Positions 1 through 13,200 of a stretch of 64,000 bases of DNA are shown here, in pieces. The notes beneath the pieces are model-generated. The model was not told the origin of the DNA. It saw nothing but the letters and a program-made list of their open reading frames with translations, and did no database searches. A program made the position numbers and the translations under genes. Source of the stretch: Allolobophora icterica (lineage: Eukaryota; Annelida; Clitellata; Crassiclitellata; Lumbricidae); contig OY744610.1 in assembly GCA_963556255.1 (NCBI GenBank), positions 7,787,529-7,851,528 of the forward strand, read 5' to 3'. The stretch's first letter is position 1. Every line of letters starts with the position of its first letter.

Positions 1-947
1 GTAAAAAGGTGATCTGTGTCCGGTTGCCAGAGAGACTTGAAGAAAGCGGCAGAGCAGCTGGCATGGCAGTTTCGTTGAAGACGAGAAAGCTTGAAAGGCA
101 GAGGGCCGGATATTATTATGGTAGAAATTCTTGAAGACGTGGGACGTTAATTTTGCGATGCAAAACCTCTGGGATGGTAAGTATTCGAGCCTGAGGCATA
201 TGACGGGGCGCGTGCGGCGGTAGAGGTGAGGGAACTGAATATTTGCCTAATTCAGGAGAAAGTAAGGTCCCAGCTATGTGAACATCTCTCTCGGTGATGA
301 TGAAACAATTCAAGAATTCGACAGACAGGAACAGTTTGTCTTATGGTTTGACTAAATTTCTCTGTTATGGCCGGCTAATAATTGAATTTATTTTATGCAG
401 AGCATGTCTCTTAAAAAAAAATGGATGTGCGAGCGATTCAGAAGCGCAGGACATGCATTCGAGAACTGAAACGCTCGTATTTTAAGGATACCTGTAGGGC
501 CCTCTGACGAAATTCTCAACTCTCCTTTGTTTATGGCTTTCAGTCAGACGGCAAGAAACGCTCCAGCAGAGTTTAAAATAATAGGAGAGCTATCCTGAGT
601 TACTGATAAAGCGTTATCCAACTGTTCAGTTGCCTTACATCACAAGCATTCGTTATCGTAATCTTCAAACTTCGAAAGCGCCAATCGAAGCCCAAGCGCT
701 GAGCATCAGCCTATTCACGAGCGCCACGCTCGTGAATAGGCATTCATTGCTATCAGATTTTTATTCATACATCAGCTATGAAGAAATTCTGGAGACGGTT
801 GTCAAAGTGAAAAGAGGTTTAGAAAACGTTGCAGAATAGGCCTACTGGCGGATGCAGCACTAGAATGGAATACTTTATGTTAGATATTATAAATGAGTAG
901 GTTTCAGTTTTCTACGATGAGCCGATGTCACTGACTTTTTCTTTCAG
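1..947. other. Non-coding flank or intron upstream of Ig copy 1
   Basis: No exon can be supported here. By analogy with copy 2, where the signal-peptide exon lies 2.3 kb before the first Ig exon, this should be the first intron of Ig copy 1, with the start exon left of the window. A 69-codon frame at 630-839 has no recognisable similarity and includes a palindrome, so it is not called. The stretch ends in a pyrimidine tract and CAG acceptor at 945-947. Confidence 0.5.
709..741. repeat. Perfect hairpin, 15-bp arms and 3-nt loop
   Basis: Bases 709-723 and 727-741 are exact reverse complements around the loop cca. It lies in the presumed first intron of Ig copy 1. Nothing shows a function; it could be a transposon footprint or a cruciform-forming site. 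Confidence 0.85.
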
Positions 948-1271
948 GTGTGAATGGTCAATGTACTGCTGGGTCGCCACTGAATCTGGCTGTTTACGAT
1001 GGAACTGCGAATACGGCAATGTCGTGCAACAGTCCGACAAAAGTATCTTGGACTGTAAAACCGTGTTCAGATGAACTAGGCAGTTATAAAATTACAAACT
1101 ACGACGATGTGGTTGCTCCTACATTAACTAACCTTTATGGTGTCACCTCTAGTAGTCTGATCATAAAGACTGCTCAAGGGACTGCAGCAACACCTCCCAT
1201 ATCAACTGCCGGATTGTACATCATAAATCCCTCGAATACCACCAAGTTCGGCGCCAAACTCGTAGTCGTTC
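948..1271 (+). CDS. Exon: Ig-like domain 1 of copy 1
   Basis: This is a 324-nt symmetrical phase 1-1 exon, with acceptor tttcag before 948 and donor GTAAGT at 1272. It encodes a V/I-like sandwich with Cys in strand B (motif MSCNSP), Trp in strand C and the motif STAGLYI where strand F should be. The usual strand-F Cys is replaced (Tyr-Ile-Ile instead of Tyr-x-Cys). Copy 2 has the same gap, so this is a family property. It is about 70% identical by eye to the copy 2 exon. Confidence 0.75.
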
Positions 1272-4200
1272 GTAAGTAAACGTACCTACTGTAGGCCTAT
1301 ATTCCAGTGTTCCTATTATGTCTAACGTTGAAATACTTTGATTTAGCATCTACAAATGACCATACGAATGAAGTAAGGTTTTCCTAACATAAGCGGCTCC
1401 ACAAACCTGAGATGTTCTTGACGAATGCATTTAGGATTTATCAGATCCATAATTATGTCACATAGTGCAATGGCGGCGAGGAGATGGTTGCATGGTAACA
1501 CGCTGGCACGAAGATCAGAACTACGCGGGTTTACTCAGCCTTCATTCCTTAGGTGGCGATTGTAAAATGAGCAGTAGGACAGTTGGGCGCCTTGCATGGC
1601 TGCCATACAGTTAAATTCGACTCCTGTTAAACTTGTTTTCGTCTGTAACTACTATATCGTGCAATCTTACTGCGTACTTGTCAGTTTTAATTAATAAACG
1701 AGGATTATTATTATTATGACTAAACAGCGATAACATTCTTCTCGTGGCTTTCAATATGAATAACTTTTTCAACGCCCTCAATGAAACAAGCGCATGCCAA
1801 ATGTAATTAGATTTTTCTTTGTTATTTTTGGCTCCACAGGTCAACCTCCAACGTGTAACTGCACAGCGATGAATTCTATAAATATTAGCATGACCTGCAG
1901 CCTCACCTATAGCGACGCCAGTTACAATCCGATTAATGCAATCATGACCTGGACATCTAATGGGAATTTCTACGCAAACGATACTCCTGTGAGAACGAGA
2001 ACGGGAACATATTCCACATCAAAATCGGTCATCATAGTCGATGCCAACGATCCAGCAGACTACCAATGCAATGTTACGTTTGCGAAACCGACGAACATAA
2101 ACTTTGCTTACGTCGCAACGAATGCTCCAGTGTTTTCAGCGTCCTGCACTTCAACATGTGAGTTTCTACTTGTACAACTACTGCCTCGCCTGGCTTAGAA
2201 TTTACCGCTGGCATGGAAAATGGAGAAAATATTATGCACGAGCCTTAATGCAGATCATCCAAACGCTGTCCATCAATGCAGCTATGATCTGTACACTGTA
2301 CAGTGAACTACACAAGTGCTCTGACGAGAAAATATTATGCACGAGCCTTAATGCAGATCATCCAAACGCTGTCCATCAATGCAGCTATGATCTGTACACT
2401 GTACAGTGAACTATCAGTTTGATGAAACATATACTTCTGAATATCCTAATAACTCCACTTATATATGTAGAGTTTTATACCAATCACTAGCATTGCTAGA
2501 GCAGTCCTGCAAGCTGCGATTTTCTTGTATGGATTACTGCCATCATTTATCTTATTTTGTCTTATCTTATATGATTACTGATAAATCGCCTCTCAGAGTA
2601 TAGACTATTCAGAGGTGCTCCCAGCTTGACAGCCCCGAGGGAAAAGAAAGAGAGAAGATTGCGAGATCCCAAATAATATCTTGCTACGGAGAGAGGGGAG
2701 CAGTTCATTCCATAAGGAAGGGCCAAGGATGGCAAAAGCACGATTTTGAGCCATCGAAGTTCTACCGCGAGAGACATTCAATGAGATCAAGGCGGTCCGC
2801 AGACCGAATAGGTCGGGAAGAGACAGCATTAGAGGTTTACGCATTAGGTCACAAAGGTACTTAGGAGCTTTTCCCTGTTGAGTCCTAGAGACCAGGAGGA
2901 GGACCTTAAATTGGGTGCGGGAAGCAACAGTAAGCCAGTGAAGTACATCAGTCTTAAAGGTAGTTATGTGGGAGAAGCGAAGGAAACATCGCAATTTTCT
3001 TGCGGGATATAAAACTGATTGATTTCACTGCAAGATGTGCTGATGAGCATAATTTATGTAATGTTGCATGAAACATGCCTACATATAGTCGTTGAATATA
3101 TATTACTGTTGGCTAACCATTTATGAATTGTGATGATTGTGTATGCATCATCGGGTCCCTTCAGCGACTGGTTTCTAAGAAAAGGTCACCATAATTAAAC
3201 TAGTCCTAAAAGCTGCTGATACTGAGAATTGGTCCTAAAATGCTCCTGAAAGATGTTTTACCTCCGCTATGTATTATGTAATGCACTTATTACTCGCTTC
3301 TGATTCATCAAATCAGAATCTGAGGCGGTTATGAACATTAACGATTTACTTAAGACCAGTAAACTGTTTGAAAGAGGATCGCACGCGCTACCTGCCCGTC
3401 CTTTATTCAAGAAATGGTAGTCTGTTAGGCAGACGGCAAAGGAGCTATGCTCCAGTGAACTTCATAGACTCTCATACAGTTCAAACGACCAGTTTCTAAT
3501 TCCAAATCACAGTTTCTTCATTTCACATCCCTTTAACTATTGAATTTTTGCATTTCACTGCATTTGGACAATTTTTGCTTTTCGTATAATTTACAAGTTG
3601 CAATACCCAATACCCGAAATAGTCGAAATATAAAAACTGAACTGTTCGTTCCGCTGAATTGATACTGATGAAATTGCTCTTTGTTAGAGGATTTAGCTTT
3701 TAGTATCTAGCCATGTTAATAACCGAAAAAGGGCCATACGTTTATTAATATAACAATTGTTATTTGCTTTTACGTTTCTATCCAGCTTGCGGCAACGCAA
3801 CAACTAGTTTGCCAGAGTCAACAACCAAACCATCTACAACTACTGGGTCCACATCTACGACTAGACCTCTGACAACTACTGGGTCAACATCTACCGCTAA
3901 ACCACCTACAACTACCTTTCCACCAACTACAACTACCACAGGTAGGCCTACGTTATCATCGAGGAGGGTAGAGGTGCCTCCTACTACAGGAAGTCGATCT
4001 ATATTCCGTTAGTTGTAACTGAGTCGAAAGTAATTCAAAGTGGTTTTTGAATCATATTTTATTGTGTACTTTACTGGCTTCCTGTTGTTTTCCGCATCCA
4101 ATACAAGGTCTTCCTCCTGGTCTGTATGACTCAGCAGGAAAAAGCTTTGTGACCTAGTGCGTTAACCTCTCTCTGCTCTTTTCCCGCCCTCTTCGAGCTG

Positions 4201-7200
4201 CGGACCGCCTTAATCTCCTTGTCCCTCGGGCTAGGACTCCGATGGCTCAGTTACGTGCTTTTGCCATCCTTGACCCTTCTTTATGGAATGACCTACCCCT
4301 TACCTGTAGTAAGATATTTTGGAATCTCGTCCTCATCTCTCCGCTGTCGGAAAACCTTATTCCCTCGGTACTGTCACTTAATAGTCTATACTGTGAGAGG
4401 CGCTTTATAACTATTGTGAACTGAGTTTTGTGTACAGTCTTGCAGTGCGAGATATTAGCGTATATATTTAGTGCGCTTACTTTAGTTTCACGTGTATATG
4501 TATATATGATAGATGTATAACGTATAGTCTTAGTGACACGCGCGGCCGGCCAATCTCGGCAGCGGCGCGCTATATGTATATTATTAGAGTTCGCTTAGGC
4601 GCACAGAAGACAGGTGTGTCAAGAGGCGCGAAGAATTATGCTGACTAGAGAAGTTTGAATTCGAGTGTGTTCGCTGTAGTAGTGTGGCTGACTAGTTGAG
4701 TTGTAATCGAATTGAGTTCTGTCTGTTTGTTTCTTATTAAACTAAAAGATATTAAACTGTGTTGCTGATTAATTCAGGTTATACTTATACGTAGAATTAG
4801 TGTTCAAAAGGTGAACGTTAAATAGGCGTTAAGTACGAAGAGAACAAGGATTTAATCAGAAGGATTGTCAACGGAAGGATTGGGTTGACATTATTGGTGG
4901 CAGCGGTGGGATGGATAAATACTCACGGTGGAATAAATACTCACGGTGGATATAAACTCACGGTGGATTAAAATTCACGTTATCACCTCCTTCGGCGGAT
5001 AGAAGAATCTACGACGGTGATAAAAGAATTTACAACGGTGTTAGAAGAATCTACGACGGTGTTAGAAGAATCTACGCGTTGTTGCTGTGTGACGTGTCTA
5101 CGATATCAACGACGGTGGAACACGAGAAACGGTATAAAAATTTCGTTGTTTTCCACGAACAAATATAAAAGAAATCCCGTTTGTTTATCGATTCACACAC
5201 CAAGAAAAACCGTGACTTCTTTGAAAAGAGAAATCACCAAAGTAAACAAGTAAGATGGAGAAACTAAGTGCTGAAAGACAAGCAGATATTAAGAAGATGT
5301 CTACGGAAAGGCTAAAACAGCGTTTGTTGAAAGCCGGTTTTAAAGAAGAACAATTAGAAGGTATGTCACGTGGTGACATGATGCAGGAACTCGCCGATGT
5401 GTGGGTTAAAGAAGCAGTCGAAGAAGAAGGTGCCGTTGGCGGTGCCGTAGAAAAGGCTATTGAAAAACCTCCTGCGCCTATGTCTATGGAGATGTTGATG
5501 CAGTGGATGATGATGACGAGGCAAGAAGAGAAAGAAAGAGAGGAGAAACGGAGACAAGAAGAGAAAGAAAAAGAGGAGAGACGAAGACAAGAAGAGAAAG
5601 AGCTAAGACAAGAAGAATTACGTCTTCAGAGAGAGAAAGAAGAGAAAGCGGAACTTGCAAGGCAAGAAGAATTGCGCTTGCAGAGAGAGAAAGAAGAGAA
5701 AGCGGAACTTGCAAGGCAAGAAGAATTGCGCTTGCAGAGAGAGAAAGAAGAGAAAGCGGAACTTGCAAGGCAAGAAGAATTGCGCTTGCAGAGAGAGAAA
5801 GAAGAGAAAGCGGAAATTGCAAGGCAAGAAGAATTGCGCCTGCAGAGAGAGAGAGAAGATAAAGCAGAACAAGTGCGTAAGGCAGAATTGGAATTGCAAA
5901 AGCATCAGTTTGAGATTCAATTAGAACAGTTGAAAAGAGATAGGGAAGATGCTGAAAGAAGAAGACTGGAGCAGATGATTGAATTTGAAAGAGCTAGAAA
6001 AAGTGATGAAGAGGTTCGTCAGCAACAGATTGAAGCAAAGAGAATGCGTGAAGAAGAAAAAGAAAAAGCGCGAACGTTAGAGTTGGAACGTGCAGAACAG
6101 ATCAGACAAGAAGAACTCAAATTTCAGAAAGAAAGTTTGGAAAAGGCAGAGGCAGAAAGACAGGAACGTCTGAAACTGGAGAAATCAAAATTGACATTGA
6201 AAGAAACACAAATGAGAGAAGAACGGGAAGCAGAAAGAAGGAAACAGCAAGAAAGTGAAACTTTGGTGTCAAAAATTAAGAAAATAGGTGATGCAATGAA
6301 GCATGTATTGCCTCAAATGCCAACTGATATGATGGAGGTGCCATTATATTTTGAAACAGTCGAGAACGCGTTTCGTAGTTTTGCTGTGGAAAAGCCGTTT
6401 TGGGTGAAATTATTACTACCATTGATGACGCCGAAAGCTCGAACCGTTCTGAATAGATTGTCATACGATGATCTAGATAATTATGATAGAGTCAAGCAGC
6501 ACTTATTAAAAGAATTTAAGTTGACTTCGAGAGAATACAGAGCCAGATTTGTGGATGCTAAGAAGACAACGGAAGAGACTTATACGATGTTTACGGCAAG
6601 ATTGAAGAATTTGCTAAACTATTACGTGAGAAGTCGAAACGTGAACAGAGAGTATGATACGCTCTTTGATTTGCTGGTAGCGGATAAGCTGAAAGAATGT
6701 TTACCGCCAGGTCCACTACAGTTTGTATTGTCGAAGGAAGGAACTGACTGTCTTCAAGCTAGTGCAGTGGCAGACCTAGCAGACATTCATGTAAACAATC
6801 GAATTGGGTTTGCATTTCCAAATATAAACAGTTATCCTTCTCAACGTTCCGTAAACCAAAGCCAGAGTGGAAAGTGGAAAAGTAATCCAGAAACAGGGAG
6901 TCAGTTCAAAGGTAAAGAAGTCAAGGCTAATGTCCCTGTACCCAATGAGACCAGAGAAGTGACGTTTGGTCGTCAGGGATTTAACAAATCGTCAGCGCCG
7001 TTTGCCAAGAGGGAAGGCAACACATCGTTTACGCAGTATAAGAGAAATGAAGGAAATGAACAACGAGGTATGGTTGTGAAGCGTTGTCACAACTGTGGTT
7101 CAGATAAACATTTGGTTAAATTTTGTCCAGTTCCAGTGGCAGCAGCTAGTTCTAGCAGAAATCAAGAACACACAAGGGTGAATTTGATTCAAGTGGTTAG

Positions 7201-10200
7201 TGATACAGGTAATCAAACCACGGGTCAAGAAAACCAAGAAACTGAAGTAAAGTCAGTAATGAAATGTGGTATTCAAAAAGAAATTCTATTGGATGCTGAA
7301 ATTCAGAGAGAAGTCATAGGAAAAGATGACAGTCGAATATTGAAGAAATCGTTCTTGCAATATGTCGAGGTTGAAATTCGTGCAGTAGACGGTAAAGAGC
7401 CAGTGAAAGTCAAAGCACTGAGCGACTCGGGAGCAGAAATTCCGGTGATTAGTGAAGAATTACTGGAAGGCATGAAGGTGGAACAAATTGGAAAAGTGAA
7501 TTTGCAATGTGTGGCAGGAGATGCCATTCCTGCGAAGTTAGTGAAAGTCGATGTTAGACTGTGTGGTAGTGACGTGAAAGAAGAGGGATTTCCGTGTAAA
7601 ATCCAGTGTTCGCTTACACCTTATGTCACCTTGATGTGTGCTAGTATTGCAAAGATGGGCAGTACAGAAAGATTCTTGTTGCATCCAGAGATAATTGCCG
7701 AATTAAAAGCCGTACCACAGATGAAAGTTAAAACGATACAAGGAGATGTGAGTGTACGAGCAAATGTAATGACGAGAGCGCAGAGTCGGAAACAGGAAAT
7801 GGTAGATGTTGATGAGAAGAGTGAAACTGAAAGTTCCAGTGATGAGGAAAACGAAAGTAATGAGCAACGAAGCTTATCGCGAGATGGAGTAACAGCAGAG
7901 ATGAACGAGCAAGAGATGGCTGCATGCGAGAATGGCACATTAAATGAAACTGAAGAAGACAATGAATGTGATGTGGGGATAGGAGACTTGTATAGAGATG
8001 AAGAGATGGACGAAGAACAAAAGGTGCAGATTGCCGATTCGAAGAAGTTCGAAGAGCAACAGAGATATGATGAATCGTTGAAGCCGTGGTGGAAGTTAGC
8101 ACAAGAGAAAGAATCTGAATTCTGTGTGATCAACGGTTTATTGCATAAGAAATATCAGATATTAGACCAGACGATATATCAACTAGTGTTACCAAAAGAG
8201 AGACGAATTAAAGTGATGGAGTTGGCACATGAGTCGGTATTTGGAGGACATCTAGGAGAAGAGAAAACAAGAGAACGAATAAAATTATCTTTGTATGGCC
8301 AAAGATGAGAAGAGACATTGTGAAATTTTGTAAGTCTTGTGAGAAGTGTCAATTAAAGGCAAGGAGTCTGGTGATGGATAGAGTACCTATCACTCCGGTC
8401 TCAAGAGAAGAGGTCGCCTTCAGGAGAATGACAATGGACCTAATAGATAACCCGAGGAAATGGCACAAGAAAATTCCTTTTCACGAAAAGCATTTGAAAG
8501 AACTCAAAGAAACTACGGAGAAAGCATTATTGTTGCAGAATCTTACTCTCAAGAAAAGCAGTTACAATACCCAAATCAGTATAACAAGAGAGCAAGGCAC
8601 AAAGGAATTTGCAGCATATCGAATTCCTTTGATTTATCGAGCAGAAGTGGAACGTCAGATCAAAGAAATGTTAAAAACAAACATCATCAAACCATCATCG
8701 AGCAGAATGGCAAGCCCTTTGGTTATTGTTAAAAAGAAAGACGGATCTTTAAGACTTGCCTGTGACTACAGATACATTAACTCATTCACAGTGGATTGTA
8801 AATATCCGATGCCGATTGTCAGAGACGTTTTGAACAAAGTTGGAAAGTCTAATGTGATTTCTATTTTGGACTGTCGAAGTGCTTATTGGACTTGTCCTGT
8901 AAAACAATCTGATCAATGGAAGACAGCTTTTGTAACACATAATGGACTGTATGAATTTACTCGTGTTCCTTTTGGAATGATAAATTCAGGCCGAACTTTT
9001 GTTAAGGCGATAAATTTAGTTTTACAGCCTATAAGTGACTTTGCAGAACCGTATGTTGATGACATTGCTGTGCATTCTGACAATTGGAAAATTCATTTAC
9101 AGCATCTAGATGCATTTTTGATGCAAATGAGATTGCATAACGTTACTTTGAATTTGAAAAAATGCATATTTGGTAAGAGTGAGGTAAGGTTTATCGGTCA
9201 TGTGGTTGGGTCTGGTAAGATAAAGATGAATCCAGACAGAATTGAAAGTTTGACTAATTTGAAGATCCCAGAAACTAAGAAGCAAGTTAAGCAACTGCTT
9301 GGATTTTTTAATTATTACAGACAGTTTATTAAGGACTTTGCACAGATTGCGAAACCGCTATCTGATTTAACTAGTAAACGTGTTTCTGATAAGATTGATT
9401 GGACTGTTGAACATCAGCAAGCATTTGATTTACTTAAAGAGGCTGTGAGATCCAAAGTAGTGTTATATGTTTTTGAAGTGGGAAAACCATTCAATTTGTA
9501 CTGCGATAGTAGTGACTTTGCAGTCGGTGCTGTTTTAACACAGATGGACGACAAGGGAATAGAACGCCCTGTGTCATTTATCAGTCAGAAATTAATTGAT
9601 ACCCAGAAGAGATGGGCTACTGTGGAAAAGGAAGCCTATGCTATTGTTTGGGCTTTAAACAAGTTAAAAGAAATTATAATTGGATCGAAAATTTTCATTT
9701 TTACTGATCACAATCCTCTTACATAATTGACTGAGTCAATGTCTAAGTCTGCTAAACTTGTGCGTTGGGCGTTAGCCTTACAAACTTTTGATGTTGAGGT
9801 GAAGTACAAGAAGGGCAGATTGAATATTATTGCTGATTGTTTGTCAAGGTTATAAGTAATCGTAAGACTGTTTATTAATTAGTTAGATATATATATGTTT
9901 CATGTATTTTGGTAATTTCGCAAATTTTGAAATTTAATTTGCTCAATTCCAGAAAAAGGAAGGAGGTAATGTGAACTGAGTTTTGTGTACAGTCTTGCAG
10001 TGCGAGATATTAGCGTATATATTTAGTGCGCTTACTTTAGTTTCACGTGTATATGTATATATGATAGATGTATAACGTATAGTCTTAGTGACACGCGCGG
10101 CCGGCCAATCTCGGCAGCGGCGCGCTATATGTATATTATTAGAGTTCGCTTAGGCGCACAGAAGACAGGTGTGTCAAGATAGTCGGGTCAATATACGATT

Positions 10201-13200
10201 TGACCCCAAAAAAATTGCAAGAAAACGTTTTATGCTGATTTTCGGGTGCATTTGGTCTGGAAATGAACATACTAAAAGTTTACCAAAATCGGACCACGGG
10301 AAAAGGTCAAATTTTGGCGCCAAAAAAGATGGCCGCCAATGAGGAATGAATGACTCAAATGTACACAACTTGCTTAAATTGACAGAAGCAAAGCATGTAA
10401 CAATTTGCTAACAGGTGTTTCTAGACTAATTTGACCCTGCTGAAAACGAAAATCGCGGTTAGCAAGCTGGATTTTTAACGGTTGCATGGAAAAACAAGAT
10501 GGCGGACAAAATGGTGGTAAATAAGTTCGAATGGCTGTAAGTAAGGTCATGTATATGATGGAAACATGATTTTAGAGTCGAACTTAACATTTTCGGGGTA
10601 AAGGAATGCAATGGAATTAAATTCACATATGTAGCACTTCCAAAAAACAAAATGGCGGACAAAATGGCGGCCAAGTATCTTCGAATGGCTGTAAGTAAAG
10701 TCATGTATGTGATGGAAACATGATTTTAGAGTCTAAATTAACATTTTCGGGGTCAAGGAATGCAATGGAACTAAATTCACATATGTAGCACTTCCAGAAA
10801 ACAAAATGGCGGACAAACTGGCGGCCAAGTATCTTCGAATGGCTGTAAGTAAAGTCTGAGGGTTACCAGCCTATACCTGCTTCCTAAAAACGGGCTATTG
10901 TTTTCCCGACCTTGAAAAAGCAAAACCTTGACCTAAATGCCTGTCAAAATTACCGGCCCATCTCCCATCTTTCTTCCCCCTCAAAGACCCTTGAAAGACC
11001 AGTTTCACTCCAGCTACGTCTCTACTTTGAGCAAGCTGGGCTTTTGCCGGCCGACTTCAGGGGCCACCATTCCACCGAAACTGCTCTCTTATCTGTCAGA
11101 TCTTTATATAGCTATTGATCACTCTCACCTCTCTTCTGGCGCTTTTTGATGTCTCATCTGACTTTGACATGGTTGACCATGAAATCCTCCTTCAGCGACT
11201 GGAGCTGTCCTGCGGCCTATCTGGTGTTCCTCTTCTTAGGTTTAAATCATACCTCACTGACCGCTCACAGTTGGTTGTCCTTGGTGAAACCAGGACTCAG
11301 TGGACAGAGGTGGAAGTTGGTGTTTCCCAGGGGTTGGTGCTCGGTCCCATTCTATACATCCTCTTCACTGCTGAATATCCCGTCTCTGTTTACTAAACAT
11401 GGGGCAAATGGCCATCTTTATGCAGATGATGCTCAGGCTTTTGTACATGGTCCGTCAACTGATCAACTCTCTCTTGTTCGCTCCATTGACCATCTTGTCT
11501 CTGACCTTCACTACTGGATGTTAACTAACCGTCTCTGCCTCAACACTGCTAAGACTCAATTGATCTGGTTTAGGACTAAGCAGCAGCTTGCTACACTCAA
11601 CTTTCCATTGCTGACTGAGAAATTCCCTGCTTACACCTACTCTTCCATCGTCCTCGACTTGGGCGTCACACTTGACTCCTCCCTGACATTCACAGAGCAT
11701 ATCTCCAACATGACTCGCTCCTGCTTCTTTCAACTGAGACGTCTCAGGGCCATCGGACACTCGGTCTCACCTTCTGTCTTTACCCCCGTGGTTCACGCAT
11801 TTGTCTGCTCATGCTTGGACTACTGCCACTCGCTCTTCATGGGTCTCCCTAAGCAGCGTCTCTCCCCTTCAATCTGTTGTAAATGCTTCCGCTAGGCTCA
11901 ACCCTCGACTCTCCCGCTTTGCTCATATCTCTACTTACATGCTTGATGTCCTGCACTTGCTCCCTATAAACGCGCGCATCCGTTATAAAATCTTCCTCCT
12001 TGTCTTTAAATTTCAGCAGGGTACTCTCCAGAAATATCTCTCCAACTATGTGTCAAAGCCGCTATCTGCATCTCCTTCTCGCTCACTGCGCTCTGTGAAA
12101 AGGCTTGATCTTTTTGTTCTCAGGGCTAAAACTGCCTTGGCCAAGCACCGGGCGTTTGCTGTAGTGGGTCCCACGATCTGAAATGACCTTCGCTCTCTGC
12201 TCAGGGCCAAACTAATGACTGGTTTTCCTCATCGGTCTCGCGATCTCTAAAGGCATTTCTGTTTCCCCAAGGCTTCTGTGCTAAGAGTGCCTCTGGATAG
12301 TTATCTATTCTGCGAGAAACGCCTTAAAAATTTCTAGACACAATACAATACAATACTTCCTTGGTATTCTTTGAACAACAAAACACTACTCCAGACTGGC
12401 CTCCATTTTGTGTCATTTTGCTTTTTTTGCAGTGCTACAAATGTGTCTATAGTTCCATCGCATTCCTTGACCCCGAAAATGTTAATTTAAAGTCTAAAAT
12501 CATGCTTCCATCATATACACGACTTTACTCAAAGCCATTTGAAGATTTTGGCCGCCATCTTGTCCGCCATTTTGTTCTTTGGCAGTGCAACATATGTGTC
12601 TTTAGTTCCATCCCATTCCTTGACCCCGAAAATGTTAATTTAGACTCTGAAATCATGTTCCCATCATATACACCACTTTATATACATGATTTATGTATAG
12701 CCATTCGAAGATATTTGGCCTTCATTTTGTCCGCCATTTTGTTTTTTGGCAGTGCTACATATGTGTCTTTAGTTCCATTGCATTCCTTGACCCCGAAAAT
12801 GTTAATTTAGACTCTAAAATCATGTTTCCATCACATACATGACTTTACTTACAGCCATTCGAACTTATTTACCACCATTTTGTCCGCCATCTTGTTTTTT
12901 GGAAGTGCTACATATGTGAATTTAGTTCCATTGCATTCCTTGACCCCGAAAATGTTAAGTTCGACTCTAAAATCATGTCTCCATCATATACATGACCTTA
13001 CTTACAGCCATTCGAACTTATTTACCACCATTTTGTCCGCCATCTTGTTTTTCCATGCAACCGTTAAAAATCCAGCTTGCTAACCGCGATTTTCGTTTTC
13101 AGCAGGGTCAAATTAGTCTAGAAACACCTGTTAGCAAATTGTTACATGATTTGCTTCTGTCAATTTAAGCAAGTTGTGTACATTTGAGTCATTCATTCCT

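Noticed and set aside
630..839. 69-codon frame as an upstream exon of Ig copy 1
   Set aside because: Contains the palindrome, lacks a signal peptide and does not resemble the copy 2 start exon.
5366..5924. Leu/Phe-rich minus-strand and Arg/Lys-rich plus-strand frames
   Set aside because: Shadows of the 54-bp tandem repeat encoding the Gag coiled coil.
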